This document shows, piece by piece, positions 15,501-25,571 of a stretch of 64,000 nt of DNA (the first letter of the stretch is position 1; each line of letters begins with the position of its first letter). The translations under genes and the position numbers were made by a program. The notes under the pieces are model-generated. The model worked only from the letters and a program-made list of their open reading frames with translations, searched no databases and was not told the origin of the DNA. The DNA is taken from contig NC_081217.1 of assembly GCF_902713425.1 (NCBI RefSeq), positions 12,854,589 through 12,918,588 of the forward strand. The letters run 5' to 3'. This DNA comes from Acipenser ruthenus. Taxonomy: Eukaryota > Chordata > Actinopteri > Acipenseriformes > Acipenseridae.

Positions 15501-15722
15501 CAAGCAGTGTGCAGCTCCACATGCTGTATGTACAAGCAGTGTGCAGCTCCACTTGCTGTATGTACAAGCAGTGCACAGCTCCACATGCTGTAAGTACAAG
15601 CACTGCGCAGCTCCTCATAGTGTATGTACAAGCAGTGCACAGCTCCACATGCTGTATGTACAAGCAGTACACAGCTCCACATACTGTATGTACAAGCAGT
15701 GCGCACCTCCTGATAGTGTATG
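15501..15722. repeat. 32-bp minisatellite, about 7 copies
   Basis: Units begin CAAGCAGTG and end near CTGTATGTA, starting at 15501, 15533, 15565, 15597, 15629, 15661 and 15693 with exact 32-bp spacing. Copies differ by a few substitutions. Because 32 is not a multiple of three, the short reading frames crossing it on both strands are by-products. The 155 bp between the satellite end and this array look unique. Confidence 0.93.
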
Positions 15723-15760
15723 GTTATCAGTATTACAGCATGATAAACCGTTTAGAAATG

Positions 15761-16003
15761 TTATTATTATTAGTTTATTTAGCAGACGCCTTATCCAAGG
15801 TGACTTACAGAGACTAGGGTGTGTGAACTATGCACCAGCTGCAGAGTCACTTACAATTACATCTCACCCGAAAGACGGAGCACAAGGAGGTTAAGTGACT
15901 TGCTCAGGGTCACACAATGAGTCAGTGGCTGAGGTGGGATTTGAACCGGGGACCTCCTGGTTACAAGCCCTTTTCTTTAAGCACTGGACCACACAACCTC
16001 CTA
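15761..16003 (-). repeat. tRNA-derived SINE with L2-type tail, minus orientation
   Basis: Read on the minus strand, the right end gives a tRNA-like head with a box-B-like GGTTCAAATCCC and a box-A-like stretch around GTGGTCCAGTGC. A core follows (its complement includes GGTTAAGTGACTTGCTCAGG), and the left end carries the tail AGTCACCTTGGATAAGGCG followed by TCTGCTAAATAA, the conserved tail of V-SINE/CORE-SINE and L2-related elements in fish. ATT triplets follow the tail at about 15761-15771. The family name is an inference from these parts; the SINE identity is secure. It shares its tail with the SINE at 50551. Confidence 0.8.
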
Positions 16004-16890
16004 TGTTTGTGTTGAATCAGTGTATTTGTGAGACTGATGGAGGGATTCTCAATATTAGTAAATAGTCTTGATTTTTTAATCTTTTAGAAATATTTAAATG
16101 TGATTTTGTGAATTGTGACATGTATTCTATGTGTTAAACTTTTTTTTATTCTCAAAAGAAAATAATGTTTTTTTAAAAAAAAAAAAATCTATCTATCCAT
16201 CTGTATCTACTTACCTACATGCTGGGGTGATCTATCAAATTGGAAAAATCCAATGTAAATCATGTAAATCATGTAAATGGGTCCTTTTCATATTTATAAA
16301 AGCTGCCTGGGTCTGCTAAATTGCACTTTACAGACTGTGTTAACAAGGGTTCCATTACTGGAATCTCAGGAATGGAATCTGCTGAGCTGCTGCTCACACT
16401 TCTGAGTTGCACAGTCACCAAACACACTCCTTGAAATTGGAGCTCTTGGCTTCTCTACAAGACAAGGTGAGAAGATACTGGTGCAGAGCTTATTATTCAT
16501 CAGACATGAGAAACATGTAAGACTGAGGACAGTGAGATGGGAACCCTTATTCTGCAAGCAAGAAAATATGACTGAAAAGCAATGTCTCATTTCTACCACA
16601 TGAGGGAGCCCTTGCACAAAGAATGCTTCACAGAATCAAACCCCTTCTGCAATGGACAGTAATCACCACTAGAGGTCCCCAGAACACACAGCAAAGCGAG
16701 GAACAGTGTTTAACGCAGCTCCAACTCTCACTCACTTCGACAAGGACCTGCCTTCACAAGCGCCCCATGTTCAGGAGCAATTGTTCCTGAGAGGTTTACA
16801 TTGAGTGCTGCACTTGTCTGTCAGTCACAATATCAGGAACTAACAAATATTCCATCCAGACATGTTTTTGTTCCAGAGGGACCACTGAGA
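16004..16890. other. Unassigned non-coding stretch
   Basis: No convincing gene or repeat was recognised. There is a poly-T/poly-A tract around 16140-16190 and a short direct triplication of ATGTAAATC near 16255-16280. The 62- and 83-codon frames have no recognisable domain and look random. Confidence 0.5.
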
Positions 16891-17634
16891 AATAAGAACA
16901 TAAGCACATAAGAAAGTTTACAAACGAGAGGAGGCCATTCAGCCCATCTTGCGCGTTTGGTTGTTAGTAGCTTATTGATCCCAGAATCTCATCAAGCAGC
17001 TTCTTGAAGGATCCCAGGGTGTCAGCTTCAACAACATTACTGGGGAGTTAGTTCCAGACCCTCACAATTCTCTGTGTAAAAAAGTGCCTCCTATTTTCTG
17101 TTCTGAATGCACCTTTATCTAATCTCCATTTGTGACCCCTGGTCCTTGTTTCTTTTTTCAGGTCAAAAAAGTCCCCTGGGTCAATATTGTCTATACCTTT
17201 TAGAATTTTGAATGCTTGAATCAGATCACGGCCTAGTCTTCTTTGTTCAAGACTGAACAGATTCAATTCTTTTAGCCTGTCTGCATACGACATGCCTTTT
17301 AAACCCAGGGTAATTCTGGTTGCTCTTCTTTGCACTCTTTCTAGAGCAGCAATATCCTTTTTGTAACGAGGTGACCAGAACTGAACACAATATTTTAGGT
17401 GAGGTCTTACTAATGCATTGTAAAATTTTAACATTACTTCCCTTGATTTAAATTCAGCACTTCTCATAATATATCCGAGCATCTTCTTGGCCTTTTCTAT
17501 AGCTTCCCCATATTGTCTAGATGAAGACATTTCTGAGTCAACATAAACTCCTAGGTCTCTTTCATAGATTCCTTCTTCAGTTTCAGTATCTCCCATATGA
17601 TATTTATAATGCTCATTTTTATTGCCTGCGTGCA
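16891..17634 (-). mobile_element. 3' end of a CR1-like LINE (reverse-transcriptase C-terminus)
   Basis: A minus-strand frame of 195 codons (17048-17635) reads as the C-terminal part of a LINE polyprotein, including [47 protein letters not shown] and FFDLKKETRTRGHKW. The frame stops right after RVWN, although the homologous sequence continues in the second copy at 33190, so this copy carries a premature stop. The 3' tail on the minus strand is made of TTCTTATG-like octamers, resembling the ATTCTRTG tail of CR1. The 5' part is missing, as is usual for 5'-truncated LINE insertions. Clade CR1 is an inference from the tail and the protein; the LINE identity is firm. Confidence 0.85.
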
Positions 17635-17842
17635 ATACAATATAATACCAGGATGTTTAGTGATCAAGGGGTTAGAAGGGCGAACAACACCCCAGCCTAG
17701 TTGTTCATTTAATATAAAACTAACCCTATTTAGGTTTTCAGTGCTACCATATACAAAATGTTGGTCAAAAGCAGTAGAGTATACATACCGGAGATCCCCC
17801 AATTGATTAATGATTTAGCCATTCAAAAATATATTTGAAATG

Positions 17843-18375
17843 TTATTCACCCTGTACACTCTTAACCACACTCTGTGATCACAGGATGCAAGGCTGCTGG
17901 TTATTCACCCTGTACACTCCTAACCACACTCTGTGATCACAGGATGCAAGGCTGCTGGTTATTCACCCTGTACTCTCCTAACCACACTCTGAGATCACAG
18001 GATGCAAGGCTGCTGGTTATTCACCCTGTACACCCCTAACCACACTCTGAGATCACAGGATGCAAGGCTGCTGGTTATTCACCCTGTACACTCCTAACCA
18101 CACTCTGAGATCACAGGATGCAAGGCTGCTGGTTATTCACCCTGTACACTCTTAACCACACTCTGAGATCACAGGATGCGGGCTGCTGGTTATTCACCCT
18201 GTACACTACTAACCACACTCTGAGATCACAGGCTGCTGGTTATTCACCCTGTACACTCCTAACAACACTCTGAGATCACAGGCTGCAGGGCTGCTGGTTA
18301 TTCACCCTGTATACTCCTAACAACACTCTGAGATCACAGGCTGCAGGGCTGCTGGTTATTCACCCTGTATACTCC
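17843..18375. repeat. 58-bp minisatellite, left part
   Basis: Units contain TTATTCACCCTGTACACTCC and the phrases AACCACACTCTGAGATCACA and GGATGCAAGGCTGCTGG, with starts at 17843, 17901 and 17959 (58-bp period). Shorter variants of about 50 bp lack the GATGCAAGG piece. The array is interrupted at 18376 by an LTR element and resumes at 19375. The 200 bp to its left (17635-17842) are unassigned. Confidence 0.95.
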
Positions 18376-19374
18376 TGTGGCAATGTGGCCACGCCCTTGT
18401 GCGTAGTTTGTTTATATGTTACGTGTTGTGTGTTAATGTTGGTGTATTGTAGTTGGTACACAGGATATAAATGGGTGTGTGCAGGCACGAGTATTTAAAA
18501 TTATATATTTGTATTTAGGCCCAAGGATGGCACATCACATCACGTGCATTTAAAGTATTAGTATGTGAACACGGGAAAGTGCACTTTAATTAATTCACGT
18601 GCAGTTGTACCGAGATTCCAATTGAATGATTGACTAGCAATCGAGTCTCGGTACAACTGCATAAAAGCAGCATGTTTCACTCACTCGGGGTTGTGTGTTC
18701 GGTGAGTGGAGAACGGGTGAGGAGAAGGAGGAAAAAAGGAAAGGAAAGGAAAGTAAATTAAACTAAAATAACCATTTATTTCACTCACCGTGTTTGTTTG
18801 TCTGTTCGTTTTTGTTTACCTGTTTATTTTGGCCGCAAGTGCCGTGTCCTGTGTTTTGTGTTCAAACCTTTTATTTTCTGTTCTGTTTAATTATTAAATG
18901 CGCTCAGCTTCATCAAAACCCCAAGTCTCTGTGTGTTACTTCCTGTTTCTGGTCTGACGTCACCCACTGCAGCCGTCTTTGTGACACGTGGTGTCATCGT
19001 GGGATTATCAGCGCCTCCTAGACTCAGACCAGAGCAGGAGTACCGTGTGTTTTTTTTCGAAAGAAAAAAAAAATTGATTTTTTTTTGGAGAAATGGAGGG
19101 AGGAAAGACGCTAGAGAGGAAGCAACAGCAGCACCCATCCTGCAGGCCAGTGACAGAGGAGAAGCAAGGGGGGCCCAGAGTAACATCAGCGCAGCAGATG
19201 CAGGCGGTGTTAAAAAGGTGCTCTGCACCGCTACTAGCAAGGCTGTTGTCCTCTCTAACGCCCAAAGGGGAGGAGCCCGAACGTCCTATGCTCAGCTTCA
19301 TCAAAACCCCAAGTCTCTGTGTGTTACTTCCTGTTTCTGGTCTGACGTCACCCACTGCAGCCGTCTTTGTGACA
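18376..19374 (+). mobile_element. Broken LTR retrotransposon (Ty3/gypsy-like) inside the minisatellite
   Basis: A 999-bp insertion flanked by the 5-bp target duplication ACTCC (18371-18375 and 19375-19379), which is minisatellite sequence. Its parts are one long terminal repeat (18376-18986, starting TGTGGCAATG and ending TTTGTGACA), a leader beginning with a possible primer site TGGTGTCATCGTGGGATTA, and a second, partial terminal repeat at the right end. Almost no interior remains, so it is a broken fossil. The terminal repeat belongs to the same family as the solo copy at 43650. The overlapping 149- and 126-codon frames are not genes. Confidence 0.85.
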
Positions 19375-20024
19375 ACTCCTAACCACACTCTGAGATCACA
19401 GGCTGCTGGTTATTCACCCTGTACACTCCTAACCACACTCTGAGATCACAGGCTGCTGGTTATTCACCCTGTATACTCCTAACAACACTTTGAGATCACA
19501 GGATGCAGGCTGCTGGTTATTCACCCTGTACACTCCTAACCACACTCTGAGATCACAGGCTGCTGGTTATTCACCCTGTACACTCCTAACCACACTCTGA
19601 GATCACAGGATGCGGGCTGCTGGTTATTCACCCTGTATACTCCTAACCACACTCTGAGATCACAGGCTGCTGGTTATTCACCCTGTATACTCCTAACATC
19701 ACTTTGAGATCACAGGATGCAGGCTGTTGGTTATTCACCCTGTATACTCCTAACCACACTCTGAGATCACAGGCTGCTGGTTATTCACCCTGTACACTCC
19801 TAACCACACTCTGAGATCACAGGCTGCTGGTTATTCATCTTGTACACTCCTAACCACACTCTGAGATCACAGGAGGCAGGGCTGCTGGTTATTGACCCTG
19901 TATACTCCGAACCACACTCTGAGATCACAGGCTTCTGGTTATTCACCCTGTATACTCCTAACCACACTCTGAGATCACAGGCTGCTGGTTATTCACCCTG
20001 TATACTCCTAACCACATTTCTGAG
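19375..20024. repeat. 58/50-bp minisatellite, right part
   Basis: Continuation of the array at 17843 after the LTR insertion, with the same unit phrases. The shorter 50-bp form, lacking the GATGCAAGG segment, dominates here. Units degrade after about 19900. Short frames across it, such as the 73-codon one at 19840, are repeat by-products. Confidence 0.93.
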
Positions 20025-20960
20025 ATTTACTGACATGCTTATTTTCTTGGTGCACAAATAGGGCTCTTGTGACACCACTGCAGCACACAGATATGGAACT
20101 AATCTGGACAGGCAGTGTTACAGAGGGATTTAAATCCCCTCTGTACCTCTGGGTGGAAGCCATGGATCTTTTATTTGACAGGGCACCTGTGCTACTTCAC
20201 CACAGTTGTAAAATAAATGTTTGGGCAATAAAAGTGTCCCATGCATCTTGTTAAACATGCTTCTTGAGTCCAAGCCAATCAAGGACTGCAGAAACAGCTG
20301 TTTACAATTACATGTGTGTTTGTATGAATAATTCATCTTTACAAGACACTTCCTCTCAGGCTATGTGAGCACATCGTTTATAAATGTTTTCATTTCAATG
20401 GTCATTTTCCTCAATGAATATTGTCTCTGATTCCATCAGGGAAGCTGAAGTCGGGTTGGAAATCTGGGGTTGTACTCCAGAATGGCTGTAGAAAGAGTTG
20501 TCATATTCTCTGATGTTGCAACAGAGAAATGCAGATTCCTTTAAGGGATAATGGCATTGTATTGATATGTTAAGCAGCAATAATGGAATTTTACATTTGA
20601 AAGCTATTTATTTGCCTGTTTGTCTGAAATATTCATGCCAGTCCACTGAAAGACTTTTTGAGAACAGGATTCTGTGAAGCATTTCCTCAGTAAGCAGTGA
20701 TTTGAGAACAGGGGCCATTAATTACGATCATGTGTTCCGTTACTGAGTAATAACAGAATGGCTAGCAGTGTCTGGTTGTTGGATAATACAGAGTTATAGT
20801 AGGTATGAGTTGACACATGAAAAAGTGTTAATTCTCTATGAGTGATTTGAGATACACCTGTATGAAGGGTGCTATATAAATAAACTTTTGAGTGTCGATA
20901 TAACCCAAACACAGAAGTCCTATTGGAGACTGCTTTATTATTAATATGCAACTTCAAAAT
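20025..20960. other. Unassigned non-coding stretch
   Basis: No gene recognised. The only repeat-like hint is GGTGCTATATAAATAAAC near 20868-20886, a phrase often found at fish SINE tails. Frames of 61-79 codons show no domain. Confidence 0.45.
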
Positions 20961-20964
20961 CTAT

Positions 20965-21270
20965 TCATGGGGTCCGCGAGTGGCTCATCCAGTTACAGCA
21001 CTGCCGCTGAGAGTGCAGGACGAGTCACACAGCTTGCACTGCTCCAGTTCACCTCCAGGCTGTGCTAAGTGGCTGAACATTGCATCAGATTGGCTCTGAT
21101 GCTCCCGGGGTATTGGATGGGAAACCAGCAAGGATTGCTTCTCCTCATCATGTAACAGTAAACCCTACTGGCCAGACACCGAGCACATTCAGAGTGGATA
21201 AAAGCAGAACTGATCTCTGTGCTCCGGGATCGGTAGCCCCGCCCACCTCTACTCTGGATTGCTCGGCGTA
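20965..21270 (+). repeat. Possible small-RNA-derived SINE-like unit
   Basis: The segment opens with GGGTCCGCGAGTGGCTCATC, which has a box-A-like look. It later contains TATTGGATGGGAAACC, close to the box-C region of 5S rRNA (TTGGATGGGAGACC). There is no clear tail or target duplication, and only one copy is visible in the window, so the call is tentative. Confidence 0.25.
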
Positions 21271-21600
21271 AAAGCGATTCTGGCTTTAGGATTGTGAGTT
21301 TGGAGGATGCTCACACGCTCAGAACATCTCTGCTGTGTGGGGACTCGCTGCGGTGAGGAGAAAAAACCTAACTACACATTCCAAATTGGGGGAAAAGAAA
21401 TAAAAATAATAATTGGTCACTCTATCTATATTCATAACCAACTTTATTTTGTCCATTGTGATTTTTATTGAAAAAAAATGATGCAGTAAAGCCCACCATA
21501 CATGGGGCGATTTTGTCGCCGGCAATTTATTGCGCCGACAAAATCACTCAGTGTATGGTGAAAAATTGTCAGTTACCGACGACAAGTGAGAAGTCATCTA

Positions 21601-22880
21601 CAAATAGAGCTGTCCTCTAATCAAATAGAGCTACCCTCTCATCAAATAGAGCTACCCTCTAATCAGATAGAGCTGCCCTCTCATCAAATAGAGCTACCCT
21701 CTAATCAAATAGAGCTGTCCTCTAATCAAATAGAGCTACCCTCTCATCAAATAGAGCTACCCTCTAATCAGATAGAGCTGCCCTCTCATCAAATAGAGCT
21801 ACCCTCTAATCAAATAGAGCTGTTCTCTAATCAGACAGAGCTGCCCTCTAATCAAATAGAGCTACCCTCTCATCAAATAGAGCTACCCTCTAATCAGATA
21901 GAGCTGTCCTCTAATCAAATAGAGCTGCCCTCTAATCAAATAGAGCTGTCCTCTAATCAGATAGAGCTACCCTCTCGTCAAATAGAGTTGCCCTCTAATC
22001 AAATAGAGCTGCCCTCTAATCAAATAGAGCTACCCTCTAATCAGATAGAGCTGTCCTCTAATCAAATAGAGCTGCCCTCTAATCAAATAGAGCTACCCTC
22101 TAATCAGATAGAGCTGCCCTCTAATCAAATAGATCTGCCCTCTTATCAAATTGAGCTGCCCTCTCATCAAATAGAGCTGCCCTCTAATCAAATAGAGCTA
22201 CCCTCTTATCAGATAGAGCTGTCCTCTAATCAAATAGAGCTGCCCTCTAATCAGATAGAGCTGCAGTCTAATCAAATAGAGCTACCCTCTAATCAGATAG
22301 AGCTGCCCTCTAATCAGATAGAGCTGCCCTCTAATCAAATAGAGCTGCCCTCTAATCAAATAGATCTGCCCTCTAATCAAATAGAGCTACCCTCTTATCA
22401 GATAGAGCTGCAGTCTAATCAAATAGAGCTGCCCTCTAATCAGATAGAGCTGCCCTCTAATCAAATAGAGCTGCCCTCTAATCAAATAGAGCTACCCTCT
22501 TATCAGATAGAGCTGCAGTCTAATCAAATAGAGCTACCCTCTAATCAGATAGAGCTGTCCTCTAATCAAATAGAGCTGCCCTCTAATCAAATAGAGCTGC
22601 CCTCTAATCAGATAGAGCTGCCCTCTAATCAAATAGAGCTGCCCTCTAATCAAATAGAGCTACCCTCTTATCAGATAGAGCTGCAGTCTAATCAAATAGA
22701 GCTACCCTCTAATCAAATAGAGCTGTCCTCTAATCAAATAGAGCTGCCCTCTAATCAGATAGAGCTGCCCTCTAATCAAATAGAGCTGCACTCTAATCAA
22801 ATAGAGCTGCCCTCTATTCAGATAGAGCTGCAGTCTAATCAAATAGAGCTACCCTCTAATCAGATAGAGCTGCCCTCTAA
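21601..22880 (+). repeat. 24-bp minisatellite with an open 8-codon frame (about 53 units)
   Basis: The unit is 24 bp, with phrases AATAGAGCTGCCCTCTAATC and AAAT. Because it is 3n long, a single + strand frame stays open for 442 codons (21586-22914) and would read SNQIELP plus one more residue per unit, with no other sequence character. Its only start is a GTG and it lies within a transposon, so it is called a minisatellite, not a gene. The commonest variants are CTG/CTA and CAA/CAG (silent in this frame), CCC/TCC/CAG, and AAT/CAT/TAT. The unit is unrelated to the 24-bp satellite at 1-15344. Confidence 0.9.
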
Positions 22881-23190
22881 TCCCGACGACAAATCGCCAG
22901 GAATTGGCCAATAGGAAGAAGCTGGTTTTGTTACGTGATAAAACTGAAGGTTTTGAGTTAAAACAACATCAACACGATAATAATATCCCCAATCTTACAC
23001 AGAAGTATATTACCTTCAACCTTCACTTGACTAGCAATTTTTGTAGAAACAGATTAACCATTAGCCTATATAAAAGTGTTCTTTTCACTCAAATAAAATA
23101 AAGGTAAGACTATAAAATATTCTTGAATGGTACTATACCTACTTATTGTGATAATTGTGTGTGTGTTTGTGAGAAAGTAATGGAAACAAA

Positions 23191-23356
23191 ATGGCTTGGC
23201 AACAGGAGCATATTGAAAAACGAATTGACCTCTATGAGAATTATCTGTGCCTATATAATATGAAAATGAAAACATACCATGACAGAAATGTACGGGAGCA
23301 GGGCAATTGAGCAAATTGCTGCTGAGATTAATATGACAGGCAAGTTTTTGATATGA
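23191..23356 (+). pseudogene. MADF-domain remnant of a DNA transposon protein
   Basis: From an ATG at 23191 the + strand reads MAWQQEHIEKRIDLYENY and then LCLYNMKMKTYHDRNVREQ, the start of a MADF domain (a Myb-like DNA-binding fold with spaced aromatic residues). The similarity continues in another frame (IEQIAAEINMTGKF), so a one-base shift near 23305 splits it. MADF proteins are commonly encoded by PIF/Harbinger transposons next to their transposase. Here it is a short relic inside the element at 21487-23822 with no intact partner. The overlapping 110-codon minus-strand frame is a shadow. Confidence 0.6.
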
Positions 23357-23844
23357 GAAAAGCGCATACAGACTGTTTAAACAGCAAATGCTGGTCAATC
23401 CTAAATTAGAATGTCTATGAGTATTTTAAAAAGAAAATTTTAAACAGAAAAAAGTTAAGCGTGTTGAGTATAGACAAGTCTTCTTAGAAGTAGCCTACTT
23501 TAATAAAATAATGTAATGTTGTATTCCAAATAAAATTGGTATTGTTGTTGTTTATTTATTTTCGTAGCACCATTGTACGTTTTGTTAAATATCAAAATCA
23601 AAATACAAAGTACAAAATTGTAATATACTTACAATTAGTGTATTTGCTGCTATACAGACACCAAACATGTCACAGTTCAAATATGTGTAGCTATAACATT
23701 GTTAAAACCTCTTCATCGGCCATTATCAACAAAAAATCAACAAAAAATCGCCTTGTGTATGGTGATGAATGGAATGCGAGAAGCCGCCTGTTATAATTCA
23801 CAGCCGTGTATGGTGGGCTTTAGAGGCTGAGGTGGTGGACGATT

Positions 23845-24097
23845 GTGATGTCATCATTTTGATAAAAAGTATGTTAAGTGGCTGATTGTGATGTCATCGT
23901 TTTGATGACGAGAATGTTAGTGGCTGAGGTTGGTGGCCTCTTGTGATGTCATTGTTTTGATGAAGACAATGCTAAGAGGCTGAGGTAGGTGGCCTGTTGT
24001 GATGTCATCGTTTTGATGATGAGAATGTTAAGTGGCTGAGGTAGGTGGACTATTGTGATGTCATCGTTTTGATGAAGACAATGCTAAGTGGCTGAGG
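23845..24097. repeat. 56-bp minisatellite, about 5 copies
   Basis: Copies begin GTGATGTCATCGTTTTGATG at 23845, 23888, 23943, 23999 and 24055 (spacings 43, 55, 56 and 56) and contain GTGGCTGAGGTAGGTGG. Each unit holds TGATGTCATC, a near-palindrome resembling a CRE/AP-1 half-site pair; no function is implied. It directly follows the right end of the DNA transposon. Confidence 0.88.
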
Positions 24098-24122
24098 TAG
24101 GGTTAGGGTTAGTGTTAGGGTT
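24098..24122. repeat. Short interstitial telomere-like tract
   Basis: TAGGGTTAGGGTTAGTG followed by TTAGGGTT gives about four TTAGGG units with one substitution, the vertebrate telomere repeat. It lies at the end of the 56-bp minisatellite, whose last unit (GAGGTAGG) could have seeded it by chance. Confidence 0.7.
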
Positions 24123-24776
24123 GCCGTTAGCTATTCTGAACTGACTTTTCAATTGAATTCCAAGCGGCGCCTCAGGTATGATTTTCTAAAGTGATGTCAA
24201 CAGTACCGGTATTGAGAATAGAAACTCAATATGATAGAGCTGATATCATGAATGGTTTTATTGGTGATGTGCGGTAGAATAGAGCAGTTGAAACACGTGC
24301 CCTGCAGGTTTGACAGTGTGAATCAAATGAGCATTAGTTGTGAACACAACATGGCATTCAGTGGAAGTTCAGCACAATGCTGCTGCATTTAGTGAAGCAG
24401 AACATCCCTGTGTAATTTCAATGAAAGACTTGATCCCTATAACAGTAGCAGCTTTCAGAAAAGCCACTGTAAAGATGTCCTTTATAGGCAGGTATATAAA
24501 GAGAATGAGCAGGCAGGCCGCATGGAGCAGGCAGACTATAAGAGCAGAGGTACAGGCTTATTCCCAGCCCAATCCCCAGGACACAATGCTGGAGAGCAAC
24601 CATAGCTGTTATACCACACAGTGTACAGACCCCCTATTCACAAGAAACACATTGCTTTACCTTTGTGTATCCTGTGTTGTCCATACCACAGTCATTTTTA
24701 TTGAACATGATATTTTTATATTTACACATCATATGTAAATAAACTAGGGAATTACTGTTTTTCAACTTTCTCTCGG
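24123..24776. other. Unassigned stretch
   Basis: A 132-codon + strand frame (24340-24738) opens here but has no recognised domain and no supporting context. No repeat family was recognised. Treated as non-coding. Confidence 0.4.
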
Positions 24777-24938
24777 GAGATTTTTCTTCTAAACATCCCA
24801 GTGTATCCAGATCACACTCCTCCTGCAGCAATGCTGGTGCTCAGATTGAAATGAGTATAGCTTATTATTGGAACAGAAAACCAGCATTGTTGCCGGAGGG
24901 AGCGTGATCTGGATACACAGCCATCCTTAGAAGATCTC
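24777..24938. repeat. Imperfect long inverted repeat (hairpin-forming)
   Basis: The left arm, 24777-24838, contains TGTATCCAGATCACACTCC and CAGCAATGCTGGT. The right arm, 24880-24938, is its approximate reverse complement, with ACCAGCATTGTTGCC and GCGTGATCTGGATACA. Arms are about 60 bp, with a loop of about 41 bp. It could be a fold-back transposon remnant or a transcribed hairpin; no target duplication is evident. Confidence 0.7.
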
Positions 24939-25087
24939 TCTTTGTCCTGGTGAACGCTCCGGAGTAAAATGTGTTGTTCAGTTGATTGACAACCCATGAG
25001 AGATGACTGAAAATGTCTAAAGAGTCAGCGATATGGTTAAAAATAAAAAGCTGCGGGGCACGACAAAGAGTGTGTTTCTTGTACTTT

Positions 25088-25571
25088 GCAGGGTGTTGTG
25101 TAACACTACGTGCAGATCAGAACACTGCAGAGTGCGTTTCTTGCAGGGTGTTGTGTAACACTACGTGCAGATCAGAACACTGCAGAGTGCGTTTCTTGCA
25201 GGGTGTTGTGTAACACTACGTGCAGATCAGAACACTGCAGAGTGCGTTTCTTGCAGGGTGTTGTGTAACACTACGTGCAGATCAGAACACTGCAGAGTGC
25301 GTTTCTTGCAGGGTGTTGTGTAACACTACGTGCAGATCAGAACACTGCAGAGTGCGTTTCTTGCAGGGTGTTGTGTAACACTACGTGCAGATCAGAACAC
25401 TGCAGAGTGCGTTTCTTGCAGGGTGTTGTGTAACACTACGTGCAGATCAGAACACTGCAGAGTGCGTTTCTTGCAGGGTGTTGTGTAACACTACGTGCAG
25501 ATCAGAACACTGCAGAGTGTGTTTCTTGCAGGTGTTGTGTAACACTACATGCAGATCAGAACACTGCAGAG
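25088..25571. repeat. 55-bp minisatellite, about 9 near-identical copies
   Basis: Units begin GCAGGGTGTTGTGTAACACT and contain GTGCAGATCAGAACACTGC; starts fall every 55 bp from 25088 to about 25528. Most copies are identical and only the last differ, which suggests recent expansion. The 121-codon frame crossing its right end is a by-product. Confidence 0.95.

Larger units (their letters stand above)
21487..23822. mobile_element. Non-autonomous DNA transposon with terminal inverted repeats (possibly PIF/Harbinger-like)
   Basis: The left end TAAAGCCCACCATACATGG is inverted at the right end (CCGTGTATGGTGGGCTTTA, ending 23822). The left terminus is itself nearly palindromic: the first 60-70 bp fold back on a second copy of CACCATACA...GATTTTGTCG ending near 21563. 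Inside are a large minisatellite (21601-22880), flanked on both sides by CCGACGACAA, and a broken MADF-domain remnant (about 23191-23356). MADF/Myb-like proteins accompany PIF/Harbinger transposases, which suggests that superfamily; no transposase is visible. A clear target duplication is not seen (TA at most), so the superfamily is uncertain. The rest (23400-23700) is AT-rich with no gene. Confidence 0.7.

Noticed and set aside
15405-15894. Small Cys/Tyr-rich frames on both strands
   Set aside because: They come from the 32-bp minisatellite, which is not a multiple of three, and continue into the SINE.
18887-19443. Frames of 116-149 codons over the LTR element in the minisatellite
   Set aside because: They run across LTR, leader and minisatellite boundaries on both strands and show no domain.
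21586-22914. 442-codon frame SNQIELP... as a real repeat protein gene
   Set aside because: It starts at GTG, consists only of the 24-bp repeat, lies inside a non-coding DNA transposon and has no promoter or splice context.
24340-24738. 132-codon plus-strand frame as a host gene
   Set aside because: No recognisable domain, no splice or promoter support, and the flanks are repeats.
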